Assembly (NCBI GenBank): GCA_019359045.1
Contig: JAHHIA010000016.1
Coordinates: forward strand, 62,001-126,000
DNA: 64,000 bases
Reading direction: 5' to 3'
Origin: Scytolyngbya sp. HA4215-MV1
GTDB taxonomy: Bacteria > Cyanobacteriota > Cyanobacteriia > Leptolyngbyales > Leptolyngbyaceae
The translations under genes were made by a program, and so were the position numbers. Shown here one piece after another: positions 9,256 through 17,756 of this stretch. Within the stretch, counting starts at the first letter, position 1. Each line of letters starts with the position of its first letter. A model generated the notes under the pieces. That model did not search any database. It was not told the DNA's origin and saw only the letters and a program-made list of their open reading frames with translations.

Positions 9256-9960
9256 ATGAGCAGCGTTGAAACCAGTCTCCGCCAACTCCGTGACGGCGAT
9301 CGCGTTCAATATCACGGCATCCAGTGGCAAGTAAAAGACTACAGCACCTATACCGACCACGGATACGAAACCGAAGAATGGCTCCTCACTGCGCAAACAG
9401 GTAAAGAATACTATCTGCTGCGCGAGGTCGATCCGGCACACCAGTTAACCCCGATTCAATGGTATATCGCAGAGGAACTTCAAGATCCCTGCCTTTATGA
9501 CCCCCATTCTGCACGAGATGTCACTCTGGATCTAGCAGATGCCATGCGTCACTACCAAAGCCCTTATCCAGAGTTGCAGCTCTTCAATCGGGTTTATCAA
9601 TTCGAGTCTCAAACTGCAGGGGACTACGAATCAGACGGTAGCACTCTAACCCGTATTACCTGGGATTATTGGGACCCTTCCCACCTCTGGAACCTGGCAC
9701 TCGAAGCCTGGAGCCATGGAAAGCTATGCGTCTACTCTACCCGTACAGTGCAACCGACCGACTTCACTCAGATCGATTACCACTTTGGCAACCAGTCCTC
9801 GGGTAATTTTTCTGCATCGACCCATTTTGGAACCTCTAGCGTTGTGGGTGGGCAGTCGTTCGGTTCTCAAATCAGCAACCTTTCCGCCCGCAATAAGCAA
9901 TTCATTGCTGCCTGGCTTATCACGATCGTTGGCTTTTTATTCTTCATTGCAGGTATTTAG
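9256..9960 (+). CDS. DUF4178 domain protein with C-terminal membrane anchor
   Basis: The 234-residue protein starts with a DUF4178-like beta-rich region (RQLRDGDRVQYHGIQWQVKD, EEWLLTAQTGKEYYLLREVD) and continues with a second beta-rich part to about residue 175. A Ser/Gly/Gln-rich linker (SSGNFSASTHFGTSSVVGGQ) leads to a single C-terminal membrane segment (FIAAWLITIVGFLFFIAGI). The soluble part is thus probably held at a membrane. DUF4178 proteins are known to be encoded near polyamine-type enzymes and DUF350 proteins, as here; the biochemical role is unknown. A 110-base gap separates it from the SpeD-like gene. Confidence 0.75.
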   Translation: MSSVETSLRQLRDGDRVQYHGIQWQVKDYSTYTDHGYETEEWLLTAQTGKEYYLLREVDPAHQLTPIQWYIAEELQDPCLYDPHSARDVTLDLADAMRHYQSPYPELQLFNRVYQFESQTAGDYESDGSTLTRITWDYWDPSHLWNLALEAWSHGKLCVYSTRTVQPTDFTQIDYHFGNQSSGNFSASTHFGTSSVVGGQSFGSQISNLSARNKQFIAAWLITIVGFLFFIAGI

Positions 9961-10093
9961 AAACAAGGGCATGACTGGCGACAGAGCCTCCTAATGGTGT
10001 ACCCCAGCGGAGCGTGGAAGCAAACCTCCGCCGACCCCTAATACCTGACCACCCTCTAAAATCCTAATCCTAGTCCAAGATCCAAAATCCCCC

Positions 10094-11611
10094 ATGCCTG
10101 CTTCCCTCTTCATCGAACAACATGCTCAGGGTCTTGCCTTTTACATCAATGGCAACCTGCAATTTGACACTGCGGATGAAGCGATTTATCACGAATACCT
10201 GGTGGTTCCCGCGATCTCGTTGGCAGTTCGGCGGTTTCCTGGTACGCCTCTGCGGGTCTTGATCTGTGGTGGCGGCGATGGGTTGGCAGCACGGGATGTG
10301 TTGCGCTTTGCGGAAGTGGCAGAAGTGACACTGGTGGACTATAGCCCCGCTGTATTGGAATTAGGCAGAACTGTGTTTAGTCCCTACAACCAGGGCAGTT
10401 TGTTAGAAGACGGTCAAACGGCACTGGGTGCCAGTCGGGTTGCGGTATATACGCAAGAGGCGTTTGAGTTTGTTTCTCGTTTGCCCGATCGGGTGTTCCA
10501 TGTCATCATTTGTGACTTTACATCTCCTACCACGCCTCAAGAAACCCGCATCTATAGCCGCGAGTGGTTTGCTGAGGTGGTGCGGATATTGCATCCGGCT
10601 GGAGTGGTGGCTGAAAATGCCGTCTCTCCTGAGCAAACTCCCACCGCCTTCTGGTGTCTCTACCAAACACTGCTGGCAGCCGGGTTACAGCCCAAACCGA
10701 TGCAAATCCCTATCCCTTCGTTTCGATCGCATGACTATGGAGATTGGGGCTTTTTTCTGGCTTCACCTCAACCCATTCTCCGAACGGAACTGGAAACGCT
10801 CTCTGTACCAGCGGGGTTGCAGGCGTTCCAAGCAGAATCGTGGTTGACAGTATTCCAATTTACTGCGGCGCTCGCGGCGCATCGCCACAGCCTCTGTATC
10901 CATACCCTTGCATGTCCACAGTTGTTCTATTACTTACTCAATCCCCAAATTCCGAGCCAGGAGGCAGGGACACGCTCCTCCTCTCAAGGGGCCGATTGGA
11001 TTGATTTTCTCGACATTCAGGAACCGGGTACGGGCTTAATCGGCACGCTGGATTTGCTCCAGTTAGATTCAATGGCAAAAGTTTGGCTGGAGCGCATGAG
11101 GGCATCAGACAATCCTCTGCATGACCCAGCGGTTTGGGAACCTTTCATTCCGGTGCAACACAGTTATCACAGTCCCAAAATGACGCGAGAATGGCTGGGT
11201 TATTTAAGATCTCTGCTGACAGAAATTGATCTTAATCAACTCCTATCCAGCCTGACCCAACGCGCACAAGAATTACCGCCCAAATTTGCGGCTGAAGTCA
11301 AGCAACTGAACGAAAAAATTCGCACGGGGCAACCGTTGACCTATGTTTCTGAACATATGACTGAGCTAATGGTCGTTTTGTCGGTTACGTTGCTTATGGC
11401 AAACCTGACCCATCCCGATGCCGTCTTCGCGAAAGGCTTTTCAGGGTTTAGCAGCCACCGATCGGGGTACGGCAGCTCATTTGACAACTACAGTAGCAGT
11501 TACGATAACGGAACGAATGCTGGGAACGGGCAGTTTGGTTGGTTTGGTTTTTGGACCATGTTGATTGGAGCTGGATGGCTTGTCAGTTTGTATCGTAATC
11601 GCGACGAGTAA
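10094..11611 (+). CDS. Spermidine synthase-like methyltransferase-fold enzyme with membrane tail
   Basis: The 505-residue protein has a SpeE-like N-terminal part: a beta-hairpin with the IYHEYLVVPA motif, the nucleotide-binding GGGDG (59-63), VDYSPAV where SpeE has its acidic ribose-binding strand, and IICDFTSPTTP with the expected catalytic Asp (D141). This suggests aminopropyl transfer from a decarboxylated AdoMet-type donor. From about residue 225 the protein is unlike SpeE. It ends with a hydrophobic stretch (VVLSVTLLMANL), a Gly/Ser/Tyr-rich segment (GFSGFSSHRSGYGSSFDNY) and a final membrane segment (FWTMLIGAGWLVSLY). It follows the DUF4178 gene and lies 36 bases before the FemAB-like gene. 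Confidence 0.78.
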   Translation: MPASLFIEQHAQGLAFYINGNLQFDTADEAIYHEYLVVPAISLAVRRFPGTPLRVLICGGGDGLAARDVLRFAEVAEVTLVDYSPAVLELGRTVFSPYNQGSLLEDGQTALGASRVAVYTQEAFEFVSRLPDRVFHVIICDFTSPTTPQETRIYSREWFAEVVRILHPAGVVAENAVSPEQTPTAFWCLYQTLLAAGLQPKPMQIPIPSFRSHDYGDWGFFLASPQPILRTELETLSVPAGLQAFQAESWLTVFQFTAALAAHRHSLCIHTLACPQLFYYLLNPQIPSQEAGTRSSSQGADWIDFLDIQEPGTGLIGTLDLLQLDSMAKVWLERMRASDNPLHDPAVWEPFIPVQHSYHSPKMTREWLGYLRSLLTEIDLNQLLSSLTQRAQELPPKFAAEVKQLNEKIRTGQPLTYVSEHMTELMVVLSVTLLMANLTHPDAVFAKGFSGFSSHRSGYGSSFDNYSSSYDNGTNAGNGQFGWFGFWTMLIGAGWLVSLYRNRDE

Positions 11612-11647
11612 GGGATTTTGACTTTCAGATGGAAGGATACGGGTGAG

Positions 11648-12700
11648 ATGAGTGTGCTGATTGAGAAGTGTATGTCTCCATGTGACTCATTGACCGTGCG
11701 ATCTCTGACTGTAGCCGATCGGGATCGCTGGGATTCCTTGCTGCGATCGCTGCCTCAGGGGTGCTTTATGCAGTCCTGGGCGTGGTCTCAGTTCAAGCAG
11801 TTGGAAGGCTACCAAATCTTTCGCTATGGGGTGTTTGAGCAAGACACCCTGGTGGGTGGTTGTATTTTTTATTTCTACGCTCAGGCAGGTGCCTCGCAAG
11901 GACACAGCGCCAGTTTGCTATTGGCACCCGGTGCTCCCTGTTTTTTGCCCAATTTTGCTTCAGTAGGAATGAAATTACTGATGGCGCAAGCCACCCAGTT
12001 AGCACAAGCAGTAGGTGCGATCGCTTGCCGCATGGAACCTCTCCTGCCAGAAAGGGCCGATTATCTCCAGGGGTTTGTGCGCGCGCCTGTAGATCTATTA
12101 CCGACAGAAACGCTGCTGATTGATCTCCGCCCTGCCCTTGACGAAATTTTGCAAGCCATGAAGCCGAAAGGTCGCTACAATGTGCGGCTGAGTCAGAAGC
12201 ACGGAGTTGAAACCCACTTTAATCAAGAGCTCCAGGCAATTCCTAAGCTTTACGATTTGTTTTGGGAAACGGTTGAGCGGCAAAAGTTTTTCGGTGAACC
12301 CTACGGCTTTTTCATTAACCTTTGTCAAAGCCTCTTTGCTGCTGATATGGCAGAAATTGGTTTGGCAACCTGGCAGGGCAATCCCTTAGCTGCCATGCTG
12401 GTTGTCTATTGGGGCGATCGGGCAACTTATCTCTATGGTGGACGCAGCGCCCAACATCCGCAGGTCATGGCAGCCTATGCCCTCCATTGGGCAGCCATGC
12501 AACAAGCTAAAGCTCGCGGTTGCCAGATCTATGATTTCTATGGCTACAGCCAGCAGCCAGAGCATAATTATTTCAAGTTTTCTCAATTTAAGTGCCAGTT
12601 TGGCGGTACACCTGTGACGACGATCGGGGCACAGGATTACTTTTTCTACGATCGCTTAGCCGATACGTTGATTGGTGTATTGAATCGGGTGATGGTATGA
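11648..12700 (+). CDS. FemAB-like peptidyltransferase / aminoacyltransferase (GNAT fold)
   Basis: The roughly 350-residue protein resembles FemAB/MurM-type enzymes, which form peptide bonds on lipid II using aminoacyl-tRNA. Visible hallmarks are the N-terminal FMQSWAWSQFKQLEGY, MKPKGRYNVRLSQKHGVE in the middle, WETVERQKFF, ATYLYGGRSA and a final block YDFYGYSQQPEHNYFKFSQFK. I chose the ATG at 11648; the open frame reaches a TTG at 11618, and an ATG at 11672 is also possible. The stop overlaps the next start (ATGA at 12697-12700), so it is translationally coupled to the DUF350 gene. In this cluster it may join an amino acid to a polyamine-like product rather than act on peptidoglycan; that is inference. 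Confidence 0.8.
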   Translation: MSVLIEKCMSPCDSLTVRSLTVADRDRWDSLLRSLPQGCFMQSWAWSQFKQLEGYQIFRYGVFEQDTLVGGCIFYFYAQAGASQGHSASLLLAPGAPCFLPNFASVGMKLLMAQATQLAQAVGAIACRMEPLLPERADYLQGFVRAPVDLLPTETLLIDLRPALDEILQAMKPKGRYNVRLSQKHGVETHFNQELQAIPKLYDLFWETVERQKFFGEPYGFFINLCQSLFAADMAEIGLATWQGNPLAAMLVVYWGDRATYLYGGRSAQHPQVMAAYALHWAAMQQAKARGCQIYDFYGYSQQPEHNYFKFSQFKCQFGGTPVTTIGAQDYFFYDRLADTLIGVLNRVMV

Positions 12701-13563
12701 ATCCAATCATTTTTGACAAACTCCTACAAATTGCGCTGGTTGCAGCCGAATTAGTCATTGGTTTTTTGGTTTTTTGGCTGGGGCAGTTGGCTTACCAAAA
12801 GCTGTTTCGTCGACTGGATTTGAATGTGGAGTTGTTTGTGCGGGATAATCCAGCGGTGGCGATCGCGCTGGTGGGGTATTACTTGGGCATTGTGACAGCC
12901 CTTTCGGGCGTGTTGAGTCAGGTGGGTCCCACCTGGCAGGATCGGTTGCTTTATCTGGCAAGCGATGGAGCCGGGGTGATTGTACTAATGCTGGTGGGGG
13001 CATGGGTGGGCGATCGCTTCATTTTGCGTCGCTGTGACACCGCTCGCGAAATTCAAGCAGAACAAAACGTCGGAGCCGCTGCCGTCGAAGCAGGAGTCCA
13101 CATCGCCAATGGACTGATTCTCAGCGCCGCACTCGCAGGTGAGAGTGGGGGTTGGCTGGTGGCGCTCAGTTGTTGGGTTCTGGGCATGGGCGTTTTGACC
13201 TTGGTCAGCTACCTGTACCCACGGGTGGCTCGCTACAATGTGTTTGGCGAAATCTGTAAGCGCAACAATCCTGCGGCAGGAGTCGCCATGGCGGGATTGT
13301 TGGTTGGCACAGGCAACGTGATTCGGGTGGCATTTGAGCCAGAATTCCAAAACTGGGGACAAAGCTTTACAGAATATGTCATTCTATTGGGCATCTGCCT
13401 GGCTGCTCTAGTAGCGATTCGCTGGATTGCCGATTTGGTATTGGTACCAGGGGTGAAAATCTCAGATGAGATCGTCCATCAGTCCATTCCCAATTTGGGA
13501 GCCGGACTCATTGAAGCCTTTGCTTATATCGCTGGGTCATTTCTGATTGCCTGGAGTCTTTAG
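12697..13563 (+). CDS. Tandem DUF350 membrane protein
   Basis: The 288-residue integral membrane protein consists of two DUF350-like halves. Related motifs mark the two copies: RDNPAVAIALVGYYLGI (about residues 49-65) and RNNPAAGVAMAGLLVG (about 190-205). Each half has about four hydrophobic segments. The ATG at 12697 overlaps the FemAB-like stop by four bases, pointing to coupled translation. DUF350 is known to be encoded next to ATP-grasp ligases, DUF4178 proteins and polyamine-like enzymes; its biochemical function is unknown. It closes the cluster. Confidence 0.85.
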   Translation: MNPIIFDKLLQIALVAAELVIGFLVFWLGQLAYQKLFRRLDLNVELFVRDNPAVAIALVGYYLGIVTALSGVLSQVGPTWQDRLLYLASDGAGVIVLMLVGAWVGDRFILRRCDTAREIQAEQNVGAAAVEAGVHIANGLILSAALAGESGGWLVALSCWVLGMGVLTLVSYLYPRVARYNVFGEICKRNNPAAGVAMAGLLVGTGNVIRVAFEPEFQNWGQSFTEYVILLGICLAALVAIRWIADLVLVPGVKISDEIVHQSIPNLGAGLIEAFAYIAGSFLIAWSL

Positions 13564-13793
13564 AGAGACAGACAATAGCTAGACTCTAAAACGGACATTA
13601 CAGCCGTTTCCACCTGCGTAAGTCAAGACTCATCTACTCATTCACCCATCTACTCATCCACCTGTAATCAGCTGATTCGTCTGAAAATTACTCTGAAGAC
13701 ATGAGGTTTGGATCGGCTCTGATAGGCACTTTTGAGTCCACAGTCCAAAATCTTTTGTCCAGCTCAAAGTCTATTGCCCACTTCCTTCACCTC

Positions 13794-14087
13794 ATGAAAA
13801 CCCTTGTTCTCTGGCTACTGCGCCTTTACAAAGCGCTGCTATCCCCTTTGCTGCCACCCGCTTGTCGATTCCAGCCAACTTGTTCTGTGTATGCGATCGA
13901 GGCGATCGAGCGTTTTGGGATCTGGCAAGGAGGATGGTTAGCCATTCGTCGCATCTCGCGCTGCCATCCGTTTCATCCCGGTGGATACGATCCCGTTCCG
14001 TCCGCTCGTGAACAGCCCTGTTGCCAAGCCACAGAAGACCATTGCCAGCTATCCAAAGAGAGCCTAACCCCAGAAAAGAAAACTTAG
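13794..14087 (+). CDS. yidD: Membrane protein insertion efficiency factor YidD
   Basis: The 97-residue protein starts [20 protein letters not shown] and carries the family core [19 protein letters not shown], followed by [23 protein letters not shown]. YidD is a small amphipathic protein thought to help YidC insert proteins into the membrane. The open frame extends up to 13701, but the conserved family start is the ATG at 13794. The C-terminal 25 residues are polar and not conserved. Confidence 0.93.
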   Translation: MKTLVLWLLRLYKALLSPLLPPACRFQPTCSVYAIEAIERFGIWQGGWLAIRRISRCHPFHPGGYDPVPSAREQPCCQATEDHCQLSKESLTPEKKT

Positions 14088-14486
14088 CAAGATATCAAAA
14101 ATCTCATAGAAGCACCCGCTGACCTCTACAGGATTTTTTTCACAAATAAGGGCGGAACAAGGATCGGCGGTTGCGCCAACGATTGTTTCGCCCTATAAGA
14201 GGATTGATTGAGGAAAATTATTAGCAACTTGTCATCAAGATCACTCCAAACAGAGGCTAGTTGAGCTGTAGAAAAAACCAAACTAAAGATAAAACGCTTA
14301 GCTTTTTAAAGAACTCAACCAACAAAAGCCACTGATTGTTTGCTGTTTGACAAGCCGAACCGAACTCTGGTTGATTGACAAAACCCGAGAACTGAAAGCT
14401 GAAATTTCGACAAGGAAATCCGCTTAGCGATCGCACTAATGAAATACATCAGCACGATCGCTGCAAACTTTGTCAACCAATCCAGA
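14088..14486. other. Intergenic region with a structured hairpin
   Basis: The 399-base gap lies between the 3' ends of yidD and psaD. It holds one strong hairpin (listed separately, 14149-14194). The minus frame at 14315-14560 overlaps the psaD end out of frame and I reject it. Confidence 0.5.
14149..14194. repeat. Hairpin with nested stem, possible yidD terminator
   Basis: AGGGCGGAACAA pairs with TTGTTTCGCCCT (one G-T pair) around a 22-base loop that itself contains GGCG-GTTG-CGCC. It lies 60 bases after yidD. There is no T run directly after, so it could be a terminator, a processed-RNA structure or a small palindromic repeat. Confidence 0.45.
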
Positions 14487-14906
14487 CTAAGCGTCGTAAG
14501 GAGCTTTGCCGCTGAACTTGAGTTTAGCTGGCTCTGGGTTTTCGCCAATGCTCCGAGCAATCGTACCTACTGCTACCCGACCTTCATTCACCTTTTCAGG
14601 GAATACGCCATCTTTGGGATGCAGGTACTCAACCTCGCCATTGGGATAAACCCGATAGATTTTGTAATCTGTGATCTTAAATTTGCGGAGCTGCCCACCG
14701 AGAGCAATTCCATATTCCTTACGAGCAAGGTACAGTAGGTTTTCCCCAGATCTCATCACCGCAGCACCACCTGTCGGCATCTCAAACACCTGTTCTTTGG
14801 GGCTAGTCCAGGTAATGGCATACTTCTCTTCAACATCGGCTTTGCTAAGCAAGCCGCCTGTGCTGCCACCAAAGATAGGGGGTTGTCCACTAAGCGTTTC
14901 TGACAT
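14487..14906 (-). CDS. psaD: Photosystem I reaction centre subunit II (PsaD)
   Basis: PsaD is a stromal-side subunit of photosystem I that forms the docking site for ferredoxin. The 139-residue translation begins [20 protein letters not shown] and contains [38 protein letters not shown] and the C-terminal [20 protein letters not shown]. The open frame has an ATG five codons earlier (14921), but the conserved start is the ATG at 14906. It stands as a single-gene unit, as is usual. Confidence 0.98.
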   Translation of the reverse strand: MSETLSGQPPIFGGSTGGLLSKADVEEKYAITWTSPKEQVFEMPTGGAAVMRSGENLLYLARKEYGIALGGQLRKFKITDYKIYRVYPNGEVEYLHPKDGVFPEKVNEGRVAVGTIARSIGENPEPAKLKFSGKAPYDA

Positions 14907-15139
14907 GGATTTCTCTCTCAATCTTTTGGAGGAATCCTATCACTCCCCATGTACCCATTTCTCGACTTTTGAGGGAACTGTAACAGTTGTTAGCAATTGG
15001 CAACTAGATGTTAATTTAGGGCGCGGAATCAGTATCACAGATCCTGACTCGATGGTTTAAAGATCGGACGGTTTTGAGAAAAAAGTCAGACAAAATCCGG
15101 CTTTTCTCCTGCATTGCCCTCCCCCTGGACACATTCCCT

Positions 15140-17137
15140 TCACTTCCGCTTTTTACCAGAGGATACCTTTTCTTTCGGCACGACCGGGACCGTGAAATGA
15201 AACTGGCTACCCTGGTCTTTGCCACCCGAATCTGCCCAGATTTGTCCGCCTAGCCCATTGACAATTTGGCGACAAATGGCAAGCCCCAACCCAGTGCCGC
15301 CCGCGGTACGGCGAAGTGCCCCTTCTTCCTGGTAGAAGCGATCGAAAACGACTTCTAGCCGTTTGGGTTCAATCCCCCGTCCCGTATCCGCCACAGTGAC
15401 CTCTAGCATTTGCCCACCATTACGTTCTGCCTTAATCGTCACTTCACCCTGAGATTCTGTGAACTTGCAGGCATTGTCCAGCAGTTTAGAGAGTACTTCT
15501 ACCAGCCATTCGCCATCGGCAAAGATGAGAGGCAGTTCGGCAGGCAGTTGGGTGGTGATGCGAGGTAGAGTCTTTTCGGTGGGACGAGTGCGAATACTAC
15601 TGAGCGCCAGTTCTACACATTCCTCTAAGGGGAGCGCTTCCAATCGCCACTCTACCCGTCCACTTTCTAGACGTGACAGGGTAAGGAAGTCCTGGATCAG
15701 TTTCCGCATCCGCTCGGCATCTTCCATGGCAGAACTGAGCATCACCTGGCGTAGTTCTGGAGGCATATCTGGTTCGCTGGAGAGACTCTCCAGACAGACC
15801 TGGATGGTGGATAGGGGGGTGCGCAACTCGTGCCCGGTGATGGCAATCAGGTTGCTGCGGGTTAGATCCAACGCTTCCAATTGTTGGTTCAGATCTTCCA
15901 GGTTAGCGTAGGCTTCTGCCTGGATCAGAGCAGTACCAATTTGGGTGGCGATCGCGTCTACCAATGCACGCTCATCTTCTGCCCATTCGTGGGGGACAGC
16001 ACCACAATGATGCAGTTCAACAATGCCCAATAAACGTCCCTGATTGAGCACGGGGATCATCAACCAGGAGGTAATGCTCCAACGATTGGTCAGGTCTCGT
16101 AGCGCTTTTGCCTTGCGTGTATGAGCTGTGATGCGGGGATCGCTCTGCGTATCGTTGATAAAAACTCCGCCTTGTTTTTGCACCACTTCCTGAAAGAGGC
16201 AATTGTCCTGAAGCAACCAGGTTTGCCCCACTAGCGAAGGCAGGGCAGTAGCATAGGTTCCCAAAAACTCGTGTTGAATCAGAGCACTGGCATCGTTGGC
16301 TTTGCAGCGATATACCAAACAGCGACAGACACCCAAAGCCTGCCCTAATTCTTGCACTGCCACTTTGAAGATTTCTTCCGAGTTGAGCGATTTACGGATG
16401 GCAACCGTAATCGAGTTGACCAGGCGTTCTTTGCGTTCCTGAGCTGAGATCGAACGATAGGCTTTAAGCAGTTTGTACTGTCCGGCTTGCAGGTAGGTGA
16501 CCAACCGTTCAGCAAAGGGAGCCGGATCGACGTTATAAAAGCTGGCTGCCCGATCGTGGGTCAAAAATTCTGATCGCGCCCGTTCGATCTTCTCTGCCAG
16601 TTCTGGTCGATAGGACAGAATGCGTTGCAATAAGAGATCGGCAGAGACACAAGCCGCTTGACGATCGAAGGTCCAGATGCCTTCAAATCGTCGGGATTGA
16701 TCCATTGCCAGCAGTTCCGGTGGGGCTGCATCCACACCCTGCCGCTCTCGACAAATGAGACAGGTAGCATAGTGATGACCAATCACAATCAGATGCCACT
16801 CCTGGCTCAGCATATCCTCGGGGTCGAAGGCGATCGTCTCGTAGTGATCCGAGCGATGGGTAAACTCCGACTCTGGAGCTGCCAGAACATACACTTGATC
16901 CGTGTGTTGGGAAATTCGCAGATAGCGGTGGGCTTCTTGCCGATAAAATCGTTCTCGCTGAAAATTAGCAATCACCAAGGGTTGATCGGTTCCTGCCAGC
17001 ACCTGATCCTCCATAGCATGGGAAAGCGCCGTCAAAGAGGACTTGAAGTAAAGCTGAGGTCGCACGGATAGACCGCCCGGTGTTTTGTCCAACAGGGCTT
17101 TCAACAAGTCTTCCAAAACGGAAGTGGAATTGCTCAT
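15140..17137 (-). CDS. DICT-GAF sensor histidine kinase
   Basis: The 665-residue soluble kinase has an N-terminal DICT sensory domain (about residues 10-180), a GAF domain (about 250-405), a HisKA domain with phospho-accepting His436 in ITGHELRTPLS, and a HATPase domain with LLDNACKFTE, VADTGRGIEP and GGTGLGLAIC. The C-terminal tail is basic (VSSGKKRK). It has no membrane segment, so it should sense a cytoplasmic cue. DICT domains are found together with GAF and kinase domains mainly in cyanobacteria and are suggested to take part in light-related signalling. No response regulator gene is adjacent. Confidence 0.93.
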   Translation of the reverse strand: MSNSTSVLEDLLKALLDKTPGGLSVRPQLYFKSSLTALSHAMEDQVLAGTDQPLVIANFQRERFYRQEAHRYLRISQHTDQVYVLAAPESEFTHRSDHYETIAFDPEDMLSQEWHLIVIGHHYATCLICRERQGVDAAPPELLAMDQSRRFEGIWTFDRQAACVSADLLLQRILSYRPELAEKIERARSEFLTHDRAASFYNVDPAPFAERLVTYLQAGQYKLLKAYRSISAQERKERLVNSITVAIRKSLNSEEIFKVAVQELGQALGVCRCLVYRCKANDASALIQHEFLGTYATALPSLVGQTWLLQDNCLFQEVVQKQGGVFINDTQSDPRITAHTRKAKALRDLTNRWSITSWLMIPVLNQGRLLGIVELHHCGAVPHEWAEDERALVDAIATQIGTALIQAEAYANLEDLNQQLEALDLTRSNLIAITGHELRTPLSTIQVCLESLSSEPDMPPELRQVMLSSAMEDAERMRKLIQDFLTLSRLESGRVEWRLEALPLEECVELALSSIRTRPTEKTLPRITTQLPAELPLIFADGEWLVEVLSKLLDNACKFTESQGEVTIKAERNGGQMLEVTVADTGRGIEPKRLEVVFDRFYQEEGALRRTAGGTGLGLAICRQIVNGLGGQIWADSGGKDQGSQFHFTVPVVPKEKVSSGKKRK

Positions 17138-17756
17138 CGAGGGTGTTTAGTCCAAGCTGGACGATGCAGGGGCACAGTGGCGATAAAAAACAGTAGCGAG
17201 AAAAAAGAGTGGCGAGAAAAAAGGCATCGCCGTCCGTCTTAGAATTTCCATTTATCCAGATTTTAGTAGGGATACCCAGCCGATTCGCGAAGATATCTCT
17301 CGTTTTTAGCCTACAAAATTAAGGATAGTTAGGAAAAGGCGATGTTCTTAAAACAAAGGTAAAAAATCAAATTTTGCCGATCGTGCTAGAACTCTTTTTA
17401 GGTGAAAGTTTTAGCGTAGAACAACTCTACTCAGCCAGCCAAGTTTTTTAGCAAGGTTACGATCGGCAAAAACGCAACAATCCTGACCTTTTGGCTCGAA
17501 TTCGCCTAAATTGAAGGCGAATCCCTTGAGCTATGGTACTCCTAACTGGGAACAACGCCCGCCAGATTGCTTCTATCTCAATACTGGAATTGGAATTTAG
17601 ACACCGATTTGAGACGAGAGACGGAGCGTCCGGCTCGTTAGCCAAGACTTTGCAGGCTAAAATGCCGATGAGTTGCTGTTGCTGAGTTCAGGGACAACCG
17701 TCTCTTGTCCATTCATTTCTGTCAATCCCCTTCGATTGCAAATTGGAGCATCCCCG
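17138..17756. other. Intergenic region with three 16-bp tandem repeats
   Basis: This 619-base gap separates the divergent histidine kinase and hydrolase genes. Apart from the 16-bp tandem repeats listed separately and a small ATTCGCC/GGCGAAT hairpin near 17501-17523, I see no gene. The open frame that reaches 17673 is better started at 17757. Confidence 0.45.
17177..17224. repeat. Three tandem copies of a 16-bp unit
   Basis: The copies GTGGCGATAAAAAACA, GTAGCGAGAAAAAAGA and GTGGCGAGAAAAAAGG follow one another exactly, 40 bases upstream of the DICT-GAF kinase start. They could be binding sites for a regulator or simple slippage products. Confidence 0.7.

Noticed and set aside
14315-14560. Minus-strand 81-codon frame overlapping the psaD end
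   Set aside because: It overlaps psaD in another frame and shows no family resemblance or ribosome-binding site.
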